Shown here: positions 15,588 to 24,295 of the stretch, piece after piece
How the letters are laid out: each line of letters starts with the position of its first letter
How positions within the stretch are numbered: position 1 is the first letter of the stretch
The notes under the pieces: generated by a model
The model's database searches: none
Told to the model about the DNA's origin: nothing
Seen by the model: the letters and a program-made list of their open reading frames with translations, nothing else
Source of the DNA: Geodermatophilus tzadiensis
GTDB lineage: Bacteria > Actinomycetota > Actinomycetes > Mycobacteriales > Geodermatophilaceae
Assembly (NCBI RefSeq): GCF_003002915.1
Contig: NZ_PVTG01000002.1
Span: 62,001 to 126,000 of the forward strand
Reading direction: 5' to 3'
Length of the DNA: 64,000 nucleotides
Program-made: the position numbers and the translations under genes

Positions 15588-16511
15588 ATGGGCCGCTACG
15601 TCGCGCGCCGCCTGCTGCTCACCATCCCGGTTCTGCTGGGCGCCTCGTTCCTGATCTTCGCGATGGTCTACGCCCTGCCGGGCGACCCCATCCGCGCCCT
15701 CGGCGGTGACCGCCCGATCTCGCCGGCCGTCGTCGCCGAGCTCCGTGAGAGGTTCCACCTCAACGACCCCCTGTACGTCCAGTACTGGGAGTACCTGAAG
15801 GGCCTGTTCTCCGGCGACCTGGGCACCGACTTCCGCGGCCGCCCGGTCCTGGACACCATCGAGCGCACGCTGCCGGTCACGATCAAGCTGGCCCTCGTCG
15901 CGATCGTCTTCGAGGCCGTCATCGGCCTCGTCGCCGGTGTCCTGGCCGGCATCCGGCGCAACAGCTTCTTCGACAACCTCGTCCTGGTGTCGACGACGCT
16001 CGTCGTGTCGATCCCGATCCTGGTGCTGGCCTTCTTCGCCCAGCTGCTGTTCGGCCTCAAGCTCGGGTGGTTCCCGATCGCCGGGACCAACGAGGGCCTC
16101 TACAGCTACCTCCTGCCGGGGTTGGTCCTCGCTTCCGGCTCGCTCGCCTACGTCGCCCGGCTCACCCGCACCAGCCTCGCGGAGAACCTCCGTGCCGACT
16201 ACGTGCGGACCGCGCGGGCCAAGGGTCTGCCCAACCGGACGGTCATCGTCCGGCACACGCTGCGCAACAGCCTGATCCCGGTCGTCACCTACATCGGTGC
16301 CGACATCGGGACGCTGCTCGGCGGGGCCATCGTCACCGAGACGGTGTTCAACCTGCCCGGCATCGGCCGGGAGGTCTTCAACTCGATCCGCTCCCAGGAG
16401 GGCGCGGTCGTCGTCGGCATCGTCACCTTGATGGTGTTCTTCTTCATCTTCTTCAACCTGGTCGTCGACGTGCTCTACGCCGTCCTCGACCCGAGGATCC
16501 GCTATGACTGA
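15588..16511 (+). CDS. Peptide ABC transporter permease (DppB type)
   Basis: A 307-residue inner-membrane permease of the DppB/OppB family. It starts with the typical MGRYVARRLLLTIPVLLGASFL segment, has six membrane spans, and the EAA cytoplasmic loop ADYVRTARAKGLPNRTVIVRHTLRNSLIP that contacts the ATPases. The C-terminus ends at VDVLYAVLDPRIRYD, as usual. The ATG at 15588 follows GAGGGGGA. It overlaps the start of the next permease by eight bases (ATGACTGA), so the two are translationally coupled. Confidence 0.95.
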   Translation: MGRYVARRLLLTIPVLLGASFLIFAMVYALPGDPIRALGGDRPISPAVVAELRERFHLNDPLYVQYWEYLKGLFSGDLGTDFRGRPVLDTIERTLPVTIKLALVAIVFEAVIGLVAGVLAGIRRNSFFDNLVLVSTTLVVSIPILVLAFFAQLLFGLKLGWFPIAGTNEGLYSYLLPGLVLASGSLAYVARLTRTSLAENLRADYVRTARAKGLPNRTVIVRHTLRNSLIPVVTYIGADIGTLLGGAIVTETVFNLPGIGREVFNSIRSQEGAVVVGIVTLMVFFFIFFNLVVDVLYAVLDPRIRYD

Positions 16512-17475
16512 CCAGCAGCAGCTGGACCTGCGCAAGGACGCGGTCGAGGCCGGGACCACCACCGGCCTCGCCAGCCCGTCGGTCGACGTCACCAAGGAGC
16601 GGCAGAACAGCCTCTGGAGCGACGCCTGGGGCGACCTGCGGCGCAACCCCTTCTTCTGGATCGGCGCCGTCCTCGGCCTGGCCTTCCTGCTCATGGCCCT
16701 CGTCCCGCAGGTGTTCGCCCGCGGGGCCGACCCGCGCTCGTGCGACCTGGGGAACTCCCGGGCGCTGCCCTCCGCGCAGCACTGGTTCGGCTTCGACACG
16801 CAGGGCTGCGACTACCTGGCCAACGTCGTCTACGGCGCCCGCAACTCGCTGATCATCGGTGTGATCGCCGTGCTGGTCATCCTGCTGCTCGGCGTCGTCG
16901 TCGGGGCCCTCGCCGGCTACTACGGCGGGCTGACCGACGGGATCCTGGCCCGCATCGCGGACATCTTCTACGCGCTGCCGCTCATCCTCGGCGCGCTGGT
17001 GCTGCTGCGGGTCGGCCCCTCGACCGACATCCCGGTCATCAACTCCCGCGGGCCCGGCGCGGTGGCCATCGCGCTGGCGCTGTTCGGCTGGATGACGGCG
17101 ATGCGGCTGGTCCGCTCCCAGGTCATCGCGGTGAAGGGCTCGGACTACGTGGCCGCGGCCCGCGCGATGGGGGCCTCGAGCCGCCGCATCCTGGTGCGGC
17201 ACATCCTGCCCAACGCCGTCGCCCCGGTGCTGGTCTACGCGACCATCACCATCGGCGTGATCATCGCCGCGGAGGCGACGCTGACCTACCTCGGCGTCGG
17301 CCTGCAGCGGCCGGCGATCTCCTGGGGCCTGCAGATCGAGGCCGGGCAGGACTCCATCCGCACCGCCCCGCACCTGGTGCTGTTCCCCAGCCTGATCCTG
17401 ACGATGACCGTGATGGCGTTCGTGATGATGGGTGACGCCCTGCGCGACGCCCTCGACCCGAGGCAGCGCGCATGA
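16504..17475 (+). CDS. Peptide ABC transporter permease (DppC type)
   Basis: A 323-residue permease of the DppC/OppC family, partner of the upstream DppB-type protein. It has a cytoplasmic N-terminal stretch of about 50 residues, the DppC N-terminal segment (WGDLRRNPFFWIGAVLGL), the HWFGFDTQGCDYLANVVYGAR motif and the EAA loop SDYVAAARAMGASSRRILVRHILPNAVAP. Two cysteines in DPRSCDLGN and TQGCDYL face outside and could form a disulfide. It ends at DALDPRQRA and overlaps the next gene's ATG (ATGA). Confidence 0.95.
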   Translation: MTDQQQLDLRKDAVEAGTTTGLASPSVDVTKERQNSLWSDAWGDLRRNPFFWIGAVLGLAFLLMALVPQVFARGADPRSCDLGNSRALPSAQHWFGFDTQGCDYLANVVYGARNSLIIGVIAVLVILLLGVVVGALAGYYGGLTDGILARIADIFYALPLILGALVLLRVGPSTDIPVINSRGPGAVAIALALFGWMTAMRLVRSQVIAVKGSDYVAAARAMGASSRRILVRHILPNAVAPVLVYATITIGVIIAAEATLTYLGVGLQRPAISWGLQIEAGQDSIRTAPHLVLFPSLILTMTVMAFVMMGDALRDALDPRQRA

Positions 17476-18533
17476 CCAACCTGGACCTGACCAAGCCGAC
17501 CGCGGAGCTCGCCGCGCAGGGCACGCCCCTGCTGGAGGTCGACGACCTGCGGGTGGAGTTCCGCACCCGCTCGGGCGTGGTGAACGCCGTCAACGGCATC
17601 AGCTACAGCCTCGGGGCGGGTGAGACGCTGGCCATCCTCGGTGAGTCCGGCTCGGGCAAGTCGGTCTCGGCCCAGGCGATCATGGGGATCCTCGAGACCC
17701 CGCCGGCGGTCATCAGCGGCGGCGGCATCTGGTTCCAGGGTCGCAACGTGCTGGAGATGTCGGCCGAGGACCAGCGCACGATCCGCGGCCCGGGCATCTC
17801 GATGATCTTCCAGGACGCGCTGTCGTCGCTGAACCCCGTGTACAGCGTCGGGTTCCAGATCGGCGAGATGTTCCGCGCCCACCGCGGGCTGTCGAAGAAG
17901 GCCGCGCGCGCGAAGGCCGTCGAGCTGATGGACCGGGTGCGCATCCCGGCCGCCGCCCGCCGCGTCGACGACTACCCGCACCAGTTCTCCGGCGGCATGC
18001 GCCAGCGCGTCATGATCGCCATGGCGATCGCGCTCGACCCGCGGATCCTCATCGCCGACGAGCCGACCACCGCCCTCGACGTGACCGTGCAGGCGCAGGT
18101 CATGGACCTGCTCAAGGACCTGCAGCAGGAGACCGGGATGGGGCTGATCCTCATCACCCACGATCTGGGCGTGGTCAACGAGGTCGCCGACAACGTCGCG
18201 GTCATGTACGCCGGCGAGATCGTCGAGCGGGGCACCGTCGACGACGTCTTCGGCCGCCCCTCCCACCCCTACACCGAGGGCCTGATGAGCTCGGTGCCGC
18301 AGGTGGAGGCCAAGGGCGGCCGGCTGCGGCCGATCGCCGGCCAGCCGCCGAACCTGGCCCGCATCCCCAGCGGCTGTCCGTTCCACCCGCGCTGCGCCCG
18401 CCGCCGGCTGGGCGCCGAGGCCGCCCCTGGCCGCGACTGCGCCACCGACGTCCCGCCGCTGCGGCTGGTCGTCCCCGGGCGCGAGGCCGCGTGCCACTAC
18501 AGCGAGGAGGTGCTCGGTGTCCGAGCCCCGTGA
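17472..18533 (+). CDS. Peptide ABC transporter ATP-binding protein (DppD type)
   Basis: A 353-residue ATPase of the DppD/OppD family that powers peptide import. The Walker A motif is GESGSGKS, the Q-loop lies in [12 protein letters not shown], the signature is [16 protein letters not shown], Walker B is [11 protein letters not shown] and the switch His is in ITHDLGVV. The C-terminal oligopeptide-transporter extension has cysteines in [12 protein letters not shown] and DCATDVPPL and a last ACHY, usual ligands of a [4Fe-4S] cluster in this family. ATGA overlap with the permease gene. The C-terminus overlaps the next start by 17 bases. Confidence 0.95.
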   Translation: MTNLDLTKPTAELAAQGTPLLEVDDLRVEFRTRSGVVNAVNGISYSLGAGETLAILGESGSGKSVSAQAIMGILETPPAVISGGGIWFQGRNVLEMSAEDQRTIRGPGISMIFQDALSSLNPVYSVGFQIGEMFRAHRGLSKKAARAKAVELMDRVRIPAAARRVDDYPHQFSGGMRQRVMIAMAIALDPRILIADEPTTALDVTVQAQVMDLLKDLQQETGMGLILITHDLGVVNEVADNVAVMYAGEIVERGTVDDVFGRPSHPYTEGLMSSVPQVEAKGGRLRPIAGQPPNLARIPSGCPFHPRCARRRLGAEAAPGRDCATDVPPLRLVVPGREAACHYSEEVLGVRAP

Positions 18534-19635
18534 GCACGGCGCGACCGCCGCGTCGTCCCTGTCGGCGTCCACGCCGGCAGCCCCGTCCCTGAGCAAGCCG
18601 GCCGGCTCCGGCGCGCGCGGCGCGATGGGGGAGACGCTGCTCGAGGTCCGCGGGCTGCAGAAGCACTTCCCGCTGACCCAGGGCATCGTCTTCAAGCGCA
18701 CGATCGGCCACGTCCGCGCCGTCGACGGGGTCGACCTGACCCTGCGGCGCGGCGAGACCGTCGGCCTGGTCGGCGAGTCCGGCTGCGGCAAGTCGACGGT
18801 GTCGAAGCTGATCGTCGCGCTGGAGCGGCCCACCGCCGGGTCGATCCTCTACAAGGGCAAGGACGTCGCCCGCATGGGCGGCCGCGCGCTGAAGGAGTAC
18901 CGGCGCGAGGTCCAGATCATCTTCCAGGACCCCTACGCCTCGCTGAACCCGCGGATGACCGTCGGCGACATCGTCGCCGAGGGCTGGGCGGTGCACGCCG
19001 ACGCCGCGCCGAGGAAGGGCCGGCTCAAGCGCACCCAGGAGCTGCTCGACCGCGTCGGCCTCAACCCCGACTACGTCAACCGCTACCCGCACCAGTTCTC
19101 CGGCGGTCAGCGGCAGCGCATCGGCATCGCCCGCGCGCTGGCGCTGCAGCCGGAGGTCATCGTCTGCGACGAGCCGGTGTCGGCCCTCGACGTCTCGGTG
19201 CAGGCGCAGGTGGTCAACCTGCTCGAGGACCTGCAGGACGAGTTCGGCCTGTCCTACCTGTTCATCGCGCACGACCTGTCGGTGGTGCGGCACATCTCCG
19301 ACCGGGTCGCGGTGATGTACCTGGGCAGCATCGTGGAGGAGGGCACCGACGAGCAGGTCTACGCCTCGCCGTCGCACCCCTACACGCAGGCGCTGCTGTC
19401 GTCGGTGCCGCTGCACGAGCCGCACCTGCGCGGGCAGAAGGACCGCATCCTGCTGCAGGGCGACGTCCCGAGCCCGGCCGACCCGCCCTCGGGCTGCCGC
19501 TTCCGCACCCGCTGCTGGAAGGCGCAGGACGTCTGTGCCCAGGAGGCCCCGGCGCTGGTCGACCGTGGCCAGGGGCACCCGAGCGCCTGCCACTTCGCCG
19601 AGGCCCGGATGGTCGTCCCGGTCGACGTCGAGTAG
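18517..19635 (+). CDS. Peptide ABC transporter ATP-binding protein (DppF type)
   Basis: A 372-residue second ATPase of the peptide importer. After a Ser/Ala/Pro-rich N-terminal tail of about 40 residues come the DppF-like [14 protein letters not shown], Walker [10 protein letters not shown], signature [17 protein letters not shown], Walker [13 protein letters not shown] and the His loop FIAHDLSVV. The C-terminal cysteines [16 protein letters not shown] and ACHF match the cluster-binding extension. The GTG at 18517 overlaps the preceding gene by 17 bases; an ATG at 18625 would remove the tail and is a possible alternative. It is the last gene of the operon. Confidence 0.93.
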   Translation: MSEPREHGATAASSLSASTPAAPSLSKPAGSGARGAMGETLLEVRGLQKHFPLTQGIVFKRTIGHVRAVDGVDLTLRRGETVGLVGESGCGKSTVSKLIVALERPTAGSILYKGKDVARMGGRALKEYRREVQIIFQDPYASLNPRMTVGDIVAEGWAVHADAAPRKGRLKRTQELLDRVGLNPDYVNRYPHQFSGGQRQRIGIARALALQPEVIVCDEPVSALDVSVQAQVVNLLEDLQDEFGLSYLFIAHDLSVVRHISDRVAVMYLGSIVEEGTDEQVYASPSHPYTQALLSSVPLHEPHLRGQKDRILLQGDVPSPADPPSGCRFRTRCWKAQDVCAQEAPALVDRGQGHPSACHFAEARMVVPVDVE

Positions 19636-19645
19636 GCCCGGCGAC

Positions 19646-19662
19646 GATCAGGTGACCTGATC
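19646..19662. promoter_or_regulatory. 17-base perfect palindrome
   Basis: GATCAGGT and ACCTGATC are perfect inverted arms around a single G, ten bases after the last ABC gene stop. The short centre is more like a dimeric repressor operator than a terminator, although a 7-pair stem with a TGA loop is possible. No regulator gene is adjacent to suggest a binder. Confidence 0.45.
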
Positions 19663-19666
19663 CCGG

Positions 19667-19704
19667 CGCGTCCTCCCTCACGGTGCACGGTGGGGGAGGA
19701 CGCG
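19667..19704 (+). terminator. Strong terminator-like hairpin after the ABC operon
   Basis: CGCGTCCTCCC at 19667-19677 pairs perfectly with GGGAGGACGCG at 19694-19704, and the stem extends inward by four more pairs including one wobble, giving about 15 pairs and an 8-base loop. No T-run follows, as is common in actinobacteria. The 13 bases of the right arm are repeated directly at 19711-19723. Confidence 0.7.
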
Positions 19705-19723
19705 TCGCGGTGGGGGAGGACGC
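19691..19723 (+). repeat. Direct repeat of a 13-mer within a terminator region
   Basis: TGGGGGAGGACGC occurs at 19691-19703 and again at 19711-19723. Either copy can pair with the left arm of the hairpin at 19667, so two mutually exclusive stems are possible. Confidence 0.6.
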
Positions 19724-19777
19724 CGTCCCGCCCGCCGGCCGACGACCCGCCCCCGGGGTCGGGGATGATGGGTCCTC

Positions 19778-20671
19778 GTGACCGCCGACCGCCGGATGCT
19801 GCTGGTGCACGCCCACCCCGACGACGAGACGATCAACAACGGCGCGACGATGGCGCGCTACGTCGCCGAGGGGACCCAGGTCACCCTGCTGACCTGCACG
19901 CTGGGCGAGGAGGGCGAGGTCCTCGTCCCCGAGCTCGAGCTGCTCGCCGTGGACCACGCCGACCAGCTGGGCGGGTACCGGATCGCCGAGCTGCGGGCGG
20001 CGATGGAGGCCCTCGGGGTGACCGACTGGCGCTTCCTCGGCGGACCGGGCCGCTACCGCGACTCCGGGATGATGGGGACGCCGGCCAACGACGAGCCCCG
20101 GGCCTTCTGGCGGGCCGACCTCGACGAGGCGGTGGCGCACGCGGTCGCCGTCGTCCGGGAGGTGCGGCCGCAGGTCGTGGTCACCTACGACGAGAACGGC
20201 GGCTACGGCCACCCCGACCACATCCAGGCCCACCGGGTGGCCATGGCCGCCGTCGACCGGGCCGCCGACCCCGGCTACCGCCCCGACCTGGGCGAGCCGT
20301 GGGACGTCGCCAAGGTCTACTGGTGCTGCGTGCCGCGCTCGGTGCTGCGGGAGGGTCTCGACGCCCTGGCGGCGCTGGGCGAGGACTCGCCCTTCGCGCA
20401 GCTCGGCGAGGTCGACGACGTCCCGTTCGCCGTCCCCGACGAGCTGGTCACCGCCGCCGTCGACGGCCGCGCGCACGCCGGCCGCAAGGACGCCGCCATG
20501 CGCGCGCACGCCACCCAGATCACCGTCGACGGGCCGTTCTTCGCGCTGTCGAACAACCTCGGCCAGCAGGTGCTCGGCGTCGAGCACTACCGGCTGGTCC
20601 GTGGCGAGCGGGGGCCCGCGGGCGAGGCGCCGCACGGGTGGGAGGACGACCTGTTCGCCGGCCTCTCCTGA
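19778..20671 (+). CDS. mshB: Mycothiol biosynthesis deacetylase MshB
   Basis: A 297-residue zinc deacetylase that removes the acetyl group from GlcNAc-inositol in mycothiol synthesis, the main thiol of actinobacteria. The catalytic AHPDDE motif (residues 12-17) supplies two zinc ligands and the general base; the third ligand is in [12 protein letters not shown]. The [15 protein letters not shown] segment is specific to MshB compared with the related Mca amidase. Length matches the family. GTG at 19778 is the only suitable start. Its stop overlaps the ATG of the next gene (TGATG). Confidence 0.93.
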   Translation: MTADRRMLLVHAHPDDETINNGATMARYVAEGTQVTLLTCTLGEEGEVLVPELELLAVDHADQLGGYRIAELRAAMEALGVTDWRFLGGPGRYRDSGMMGTPANDEPRAFWRADLDEAVAHAVAVVREVRPQVVVTYDENGGYGHPDHIQAHRVAMAAVDRAADPGYRPDLGEPWDVAKVYWCCVPRSVLREGLDALAALGEDSPFAQLGEVDDVPFAVPDELVTAAVDGRAHAGRKDAAMRAHATQITVDGPFFALSNNLGQQVLGVEHYRLVRGERGPAGEAPHGWEDDLFAGLS

Positions 20672-21120
20672 TGCGGGCCGTCGACCGCGCGCTGGCCGGC
20701 ACCGGGGTGGTCCTCGTCGCCGGGTGGCTGGCGGTGGTGGAGGTCTTCTGGCTGCCGCTGCGGGTGGCCGGCGTGCTGGTGCCGCTGTCGGTGCTGCTCG
20801 CCGTCGTGGGCAACCTGGTGCTCGTGGCCGGCGCGCACCGGCTGACCGGGTCGCGGGCGGTGGCGGTGCTCCCGGCGCTCACCTGGCTGGCGGTGGCCCT
20901 CGCGGCGACCGCCCGCCGTCCCGAGGGGGACCTGGTCGCCGTCGGCACCGGCGGGCTGGGGGCGGTGACCCTCGCCTTCCTGGGCCTGGGCGTGCTGGCC
21001 GCGGCGTTCGCCGTCGGCCGTGTCCTGGGCGCACGCCCGGCCGGCGGTCAGGTCCTCGGGTCGCCGTCCGCCGCCGGGACACCGCCCGCCCGCCGGTCCG
21101 AGGACGGCGCCCACCGGTAG
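20671..21120 (+). CDS. Small membrane protein downstream of mshB
   Basis: A 149-residue protein with about four predicted membrane segments (residues 8-28, 32-55, 65-82 and 95-118) and a Pro/Ala-rich cytosolic tail. I do not assign a function. Similar small membrane proteins follow mshB in other actinobacteria (DUF6113-like), so it may be linked to thiol metabolism or merely conserved in position. It starts at an ATG overlapping the mshB stop (TGATG). Its last 73 bases overlap the end of the convergent GNAT gene. Confidence 0.7.
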   Translation: MRAVDRALAGTGVVLVAGWLAVVEVFWLPLRVAGVLVPLSVLLAVVGNLVLVAGAHRLTGSRAVAVLPALTWLAVALAATARRPEGDLVAVGTGGLGAVTLAFLGLGVLAAAFAVGRVLGARPAGGQVLGSPSAAGTPPARRSEDGAHR

Positions 21121-21851
21121 TGGTAGCGGTGGTGCTCGACGAACCCCGACCGGCGGTAGAGCGCCCGCGCCGCGTCGTTGGTGGCGGTCACCTGCAGGTA
21201 CACCCAGTGCGCGCCCTCCCCGGCGCCCCAGCGGGCGAGCGCGGCCATGAGGGCCGAGGCCAGCCCGCGGCGCCGGTGTCCCTCGGCCACGGTCACCGCG
21301 GTGACGCCGAGCCAGTCGTCGGTTCCCACGCCGCGGGCGACGGCGACCGGCGGTGCGGGCGCGGGGGCCTGGCGGACCGCGGCGAAGACGACCCGCGGCG
21401 CGCGGGTGAGCACCGCGCGGACGGTGCGGGCGTCGGCCCGGTCCAGGTAGCCGGACGCCGTCAGCCAGCCGTCGTCGGGCGTGCCGGTCAGCTCCACCGG
21501 GACGCCGTCGGCAGCGGCGGGCACCAGCGGCGCGGTGAGGACCAGGACGTCCTCGTCGCGCGGCCACCCCGCGGCGGCGAAGGCCGCGTCGGCCCGCCGG
21601 GAGCGCACGCCGGCCAGCTGGGCGCCGGGCCGCAGCCCCCGGGCGGCGTACCAGCCGGCGACGGCGTCGACCGCCTCCGGCAGCGCCCGGCCGGGGTCAC
21701 CGGCGACCAGCGCGGTGTTGGCCCGCCCGGTGAACCCGCCCGCGGCGCGCAGCAGCCAGTCGCCCAGCGGCTCCTCCTCGGCGGCCCGCCAGCCGCGCGC
21801 GGCCAGTCGTTCCAGGTCGGCGACGCCCAGGGGTGATCGGCTCTGTCCCAC
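21048..21851 (-). CDS. GNAT family N-acetyltransferase (two-domain)
   Basis: A 267-residue protein with a C-terminal GNAT domain. The acetyl-CoA loop is VTVAEGHRRRGLASALMAAL, followed by the usual VYLQVTATNDAARALYRRSGFVEHHRYHY end. The N-terminal half starts LERLAARGWRAAEEEPLGDWLLRAAGGFTGRANT, a pattern seen in actinobacterial GNAT proteins located near fdxA, and may be a degenerate second GNAT fold. The substrate is unknown. GTG at 21851 is used. Its 3' end overlaps the membrane-protein gene by 73 bases. It is divergent from fdxA. Confidence 0.85.
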   Translation of the reverse strand: MGQSRSPLGVADLERLAARGWRAAEEEPLGDWLLRAAGGFTGRANTALVAGDPGRALPEAVDAVAGWYAARGLRPGAQLAGVRSRRADAAFAAAGWPRDEDVLVLTAPLVPAAADGVPVELTGTPDDGWLTASGYLDRADARTVRAVLTRAPRVVFAAVRQAPAPAPPVAVARGVGTDDWLGVTAVTVAEGHRRRGLASALMAALARWGAGEGAHWVYLQVTATNDAARALYRRSGFVEHHRYHYRWAPSSDRRAGGVPAADGDPRT

Positions 21852-22015
21852 GGCGGTCGATCCTGCGCCCCGCGGCGGAGCCCCGCCCCGACGGGGGCAC
21901 GCGGGTCCACCCGTCGCGTTTGGCGGGGCACGACGGGGCCATACTGGTCGGCAGACACGCGCGAGACCCGGCGGCGAGCCGGTCCGCTGCTCCGCACGTC
22001 CCCGGGAGGACCCCC

Positions 22016-22342
22016 GTGACCTACGTGATCACCCAGGCCTGCGTCGACGTCCTCGACAAGGCGTGCATCGACGAGTGCCCGGTGGACTGCATCTACGAGG
22101 GCGACCGGATGCTCTACATCCACCCCGACGAGTGCGTCGACTGCGGTGCCTGCGAGCCGGTGTGCCCGGTGGAGGCCATCTACTACGAGGACGACGTCCC
22201 GGACAAGTGGAAGGACTTCTACAACGCCAACGTGGAGTTCTTCTCCGACCTGGGCAGCCCCGGCGGCGCGGCCAAGACCGGCAAGGTCGGCAGGGACCAC
22301 CCGCTGGTCGCCGCCCTGCCGCCGCAGGGTGAGGGCCACTGA
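22016..22342 (+). CDS. fdxA: Ferredoxin, 3Fe-4S/4Fe-4S
   Basis: A 108-residue seven-iron ferredoxin of the actinobacterial FdxA type, a soluble electron carrier. Cysteines in QACVDVLDKACIDECPVDC and CVDCGACEPVCP bind the two clusters; the second motif is a complete CxxCxxCxxxCP and the first has the altered spacing that favours a 3Fe-4S cluster. It may feed electrons to the sulfite reductase of this window. GTG at 22016 is preceded by GGGAGGA. Its stop overlaps the start of dapC. Confidence 0.95.
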   Translation: MTYVITQACVDVLDKACIDECPVDCIYEGDRMLYIHPDECVDCGACEPVCPVEAIYYEDDVPDKWKDFYNANVEFFSDLGSPGGAAKTGKVGRDHPLVAALPPQGEGH

Positions 22343-23457
22343 CCGCCACCACTCCGGGGACGGCGGCCGGCCGGCTGCCGGACTTCCCCTGGGACAGCCT
22401 GGAGGCCGCCCGGACCCGCGCCGCGCGGCACCCCGGCGGCCTGGTCGACCTGTCCATCGGGACGCCGGTCGACCCGACGCCCGAGCTGCTGCGCGGCGCG
22501 CTGGCCGCGGCGGGGGACTCCCCGGGCTACCCGACGGCGCTGGGCACCCGCGCGCTGCGTGAGGCGGCCGCGGGCTGGCTGCAGCGCCGGCTGGGTGTGA
22601 CCGTGGCCGACCCGTTCGCGGCCGACCCGTCGGTGGTCCCCACGATCGGCTCCAAGGAGCAGGTGGCGCTGCTGCCCACGCTGCTCGGGCTGCGCGAGGG
22701 CACGGTGCTCATCCCGGAGGTCGCCTACCCCACCTACGAGGTGGGCGCGGTGCTGTCCGGGCTGGCGGTGCGCCGCACCGACACGCCGCCCGACGACGCC
22801 GCCGGGGTCGTCCTGGTCTGGTTGAACTCGCCGGGCAACCCGCACGGCCGGGTGCTCTCCGACGAGCAGCTGCGCGGCTGGGTGACGTGGGGCCGGGCGC
22901 ACGGCGTGCCGGTGGTCGCCGACGAGTGCTACGCCACCCTCGGCTGGGACGTGCAGCCGCGCTCGCTGCTGCACCCCGCCGTGGCCGGCGACGACCACAC
23001 CGGCCTGCTGGCGGTGCACTCGCTGTCCAAGCAGTCGACGGCGGCCGGCTACCGCGCCGGGCTGCTCTCCGGCGACCCCGCGCTGGTCCGGCGGGTGTGG
23101 GAGGTGCGCCGGCACCTGGGGCTGCTGGTGCCCGGGCCGGTGCAGGCGGCGATGGCCGCGGCGCTGGCCGACGACGCGCACGTCGACGCGCAGCGCGAGC
23201 GCTACCGGTCCCGCCGCGAGCGGCTCTCCGCCGCGGTCCGGGCCTCCGGCGCGCGCATCGACCACTCCGAGGCGGGCCTCTACCTGTGGGTCACCCGCGA
23301 CGAGGACTGCTGGGCGACCATCGACTGGCTGGCCGGCCTCGGCGTCGTCGCCGCGCCCGGCTCCTTCTACGGCCCGGCCGGCGCCCGGCACGTGCGGATG
23401 GCGCTGACGGCCACCGACGAGCGGATCGACGCGGCCGCCGAGCGCCTGACCGCCTGA
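22339..23457 (+). CDS. dapC: Succinyldiaminopimelate transaminase DapC
   Basis: A 372-residue class I aminotransferase, the DapC of actinobacteria, making N-succinyl-LL-diaminopimelate on the lysine and peptidoglycan pathway. The PLP lysine is K231 in SLSKQSTAAGYRAG; NSPGNPHG and the later RHVRMALT are the cofactor and substrate-binding segments. The conserved N-terminus GRLPDFPWDSLE requires a start well before the first in-frame GTG (22597). The frame opens after a stop at 22330 and offers only CTG at 22339, which overlaps the fdxA stop as CTGA and follows GGGTGAGGG. I therefore propose a CTG start. Position directly after fdxA is conserved in related genomes. Confidence 0.88.
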   Translation: MTATTPGTAAGRLPDFPWDSLEAARTRAARHPGGLVDLSIGTPVDPTPELLRGALAAAGDSPGYPTALGTRALREAAAGWLQRRLGVTVADPFAADPSVVPTIGSKEQVALLPTLLGLREGTVLIPEVAYPTYEVGAVLSGLAVRRTDTPPDDAAGVVLVWLNSPGNPHGRVLSDEQLRGWVTWGRAHGVPVVADECYATLGWDVQPRSLLHPAVAGDDHTGLLAVHSLSKQSTAAGYRAGLLSGDPALVRRVWEVRRHLGLLVPGPVQAAMAAALADDAHVDAQRERYRSRRERLSAAVRASGARIDHSEAGLYLWVTRDEDCWATIDWLAGLGVVAAPGSFYGPAGARHVRMALTATDERIDAAAERLTA

Positions 23458-23471
23458 GCCGCCGCGGCCGG

Positions 23472-24134
23472 TCAGCCGCAGGCGCGGGTGAAGTCGTCCG
23501 AGCGCAGCGCCGCCGTCAGCGAGTGGGCGAAGCCGTCCCACCGCTGGTACGCGCGCGGGAACGCCGAGCGCTGCACGCTGTCGGCGACGACGGTGAGCTC
23601 GCCGGACTCCCAGCCCGGGACCCGCACCAGGCGGTCGTAGAACTGGCCGGCGGCGTAGACGGGGTCCTGCACCTGCTCGGGCGTGCCCCAGCCCTGCGAG
23701 GGCCGCTGCTGGAACAGGCCGAGGGAGTCGCGGTCGCCGTAGGGCAGGTTGCGCAGCGTCGACTCCTGCATCGCCGTGGCCAGCGCGACGACCACGGCCC
23801 GCTCGGGCAGGCCGCGGTCGTAGCCGACCTGCGCGATCGTGCGCGCGTTGGCGACCTGCTCGCCGGAGAGCTCCACCCCGGTCTCGGGCACGGTGCACTC
23901 CGCCGTGGCCAGCGGCACCTCGCGCTCCTCGGCGTCGGCGGTGACCGCGACGAGCACGACCACCGCGAGCACCGCCGTCAGCCAGCCCCAGGACGCCAGG
24001 CGGCGCCGCAGCCCGGGCCGCCGGGCGGGCGGACGGGCGCTCGGCCTGCGTGCCGGGGGCTTGCGGGCGGGCGGCCGGCGAGCGGACGTCGTCCGGCGGG
24101 CCGCGGGGCGGGTGCCGGTCCGTGCGCTCGTCAT
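23472..24134 (-). CDS. Membrane-anchored lysozyme/transglycosylase-like protein
   Basis: A 220-residue protein with a 46-residue Arg/Pro/Ala-rich cytosolic tail, one membrane segment (about residues 49-66, WGWLTAVLAVVVLVAVTA) and an external domain. The external part, VALATAMQESTLRNLPYGDRDSLGLFQQRPSQGWG, resembles lytic transglycosylase folds, with E in MQES as the candidate catalytic acid and GLFQQRPS like the SLT motif. It likely cuts or binds peptidoglycan at the cell surface. Related proteins are sometimes labelled heavy-metal transporters without good basis. ATG at 24134. It converges on dapC with 14 bases between. Confidence 0.65.
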   Translation of the reverse strand: MTSARTGTRPAARRTTSARRPPARKPPARRPSARPPARRPGLRRRLASWGWLTAVLAVVVLVAVTADAEEREVPLATAECTVPETGVELSGEQVANARTIAQVGYDRGLPERAVVVALATAMQESTLRNLPYGDRDSLGLFQQRPSQGWGTPEQVQDPVYAAGQFYDRLVRVPGWESGELTVVADSVQRSAFPRAYQRWDGFAHSLTAALRSDDFTRACG

Positions 24135-24295
24135 CGCCGCCGAGGGTAGGTGTCGCCCCTGGCAGGAGCCTGGACGTCGGGGGTGCCGGTGGTGCGCCTG
24201 GGACGGCCGCGCCGCTGTCGCCGGGAGGGGCCGACCGCTAGCGTGTGCGGGCTCCCGTCCCCTCGTGCGGCTGTGGCCGCCGTCCAGGAGGTTCC

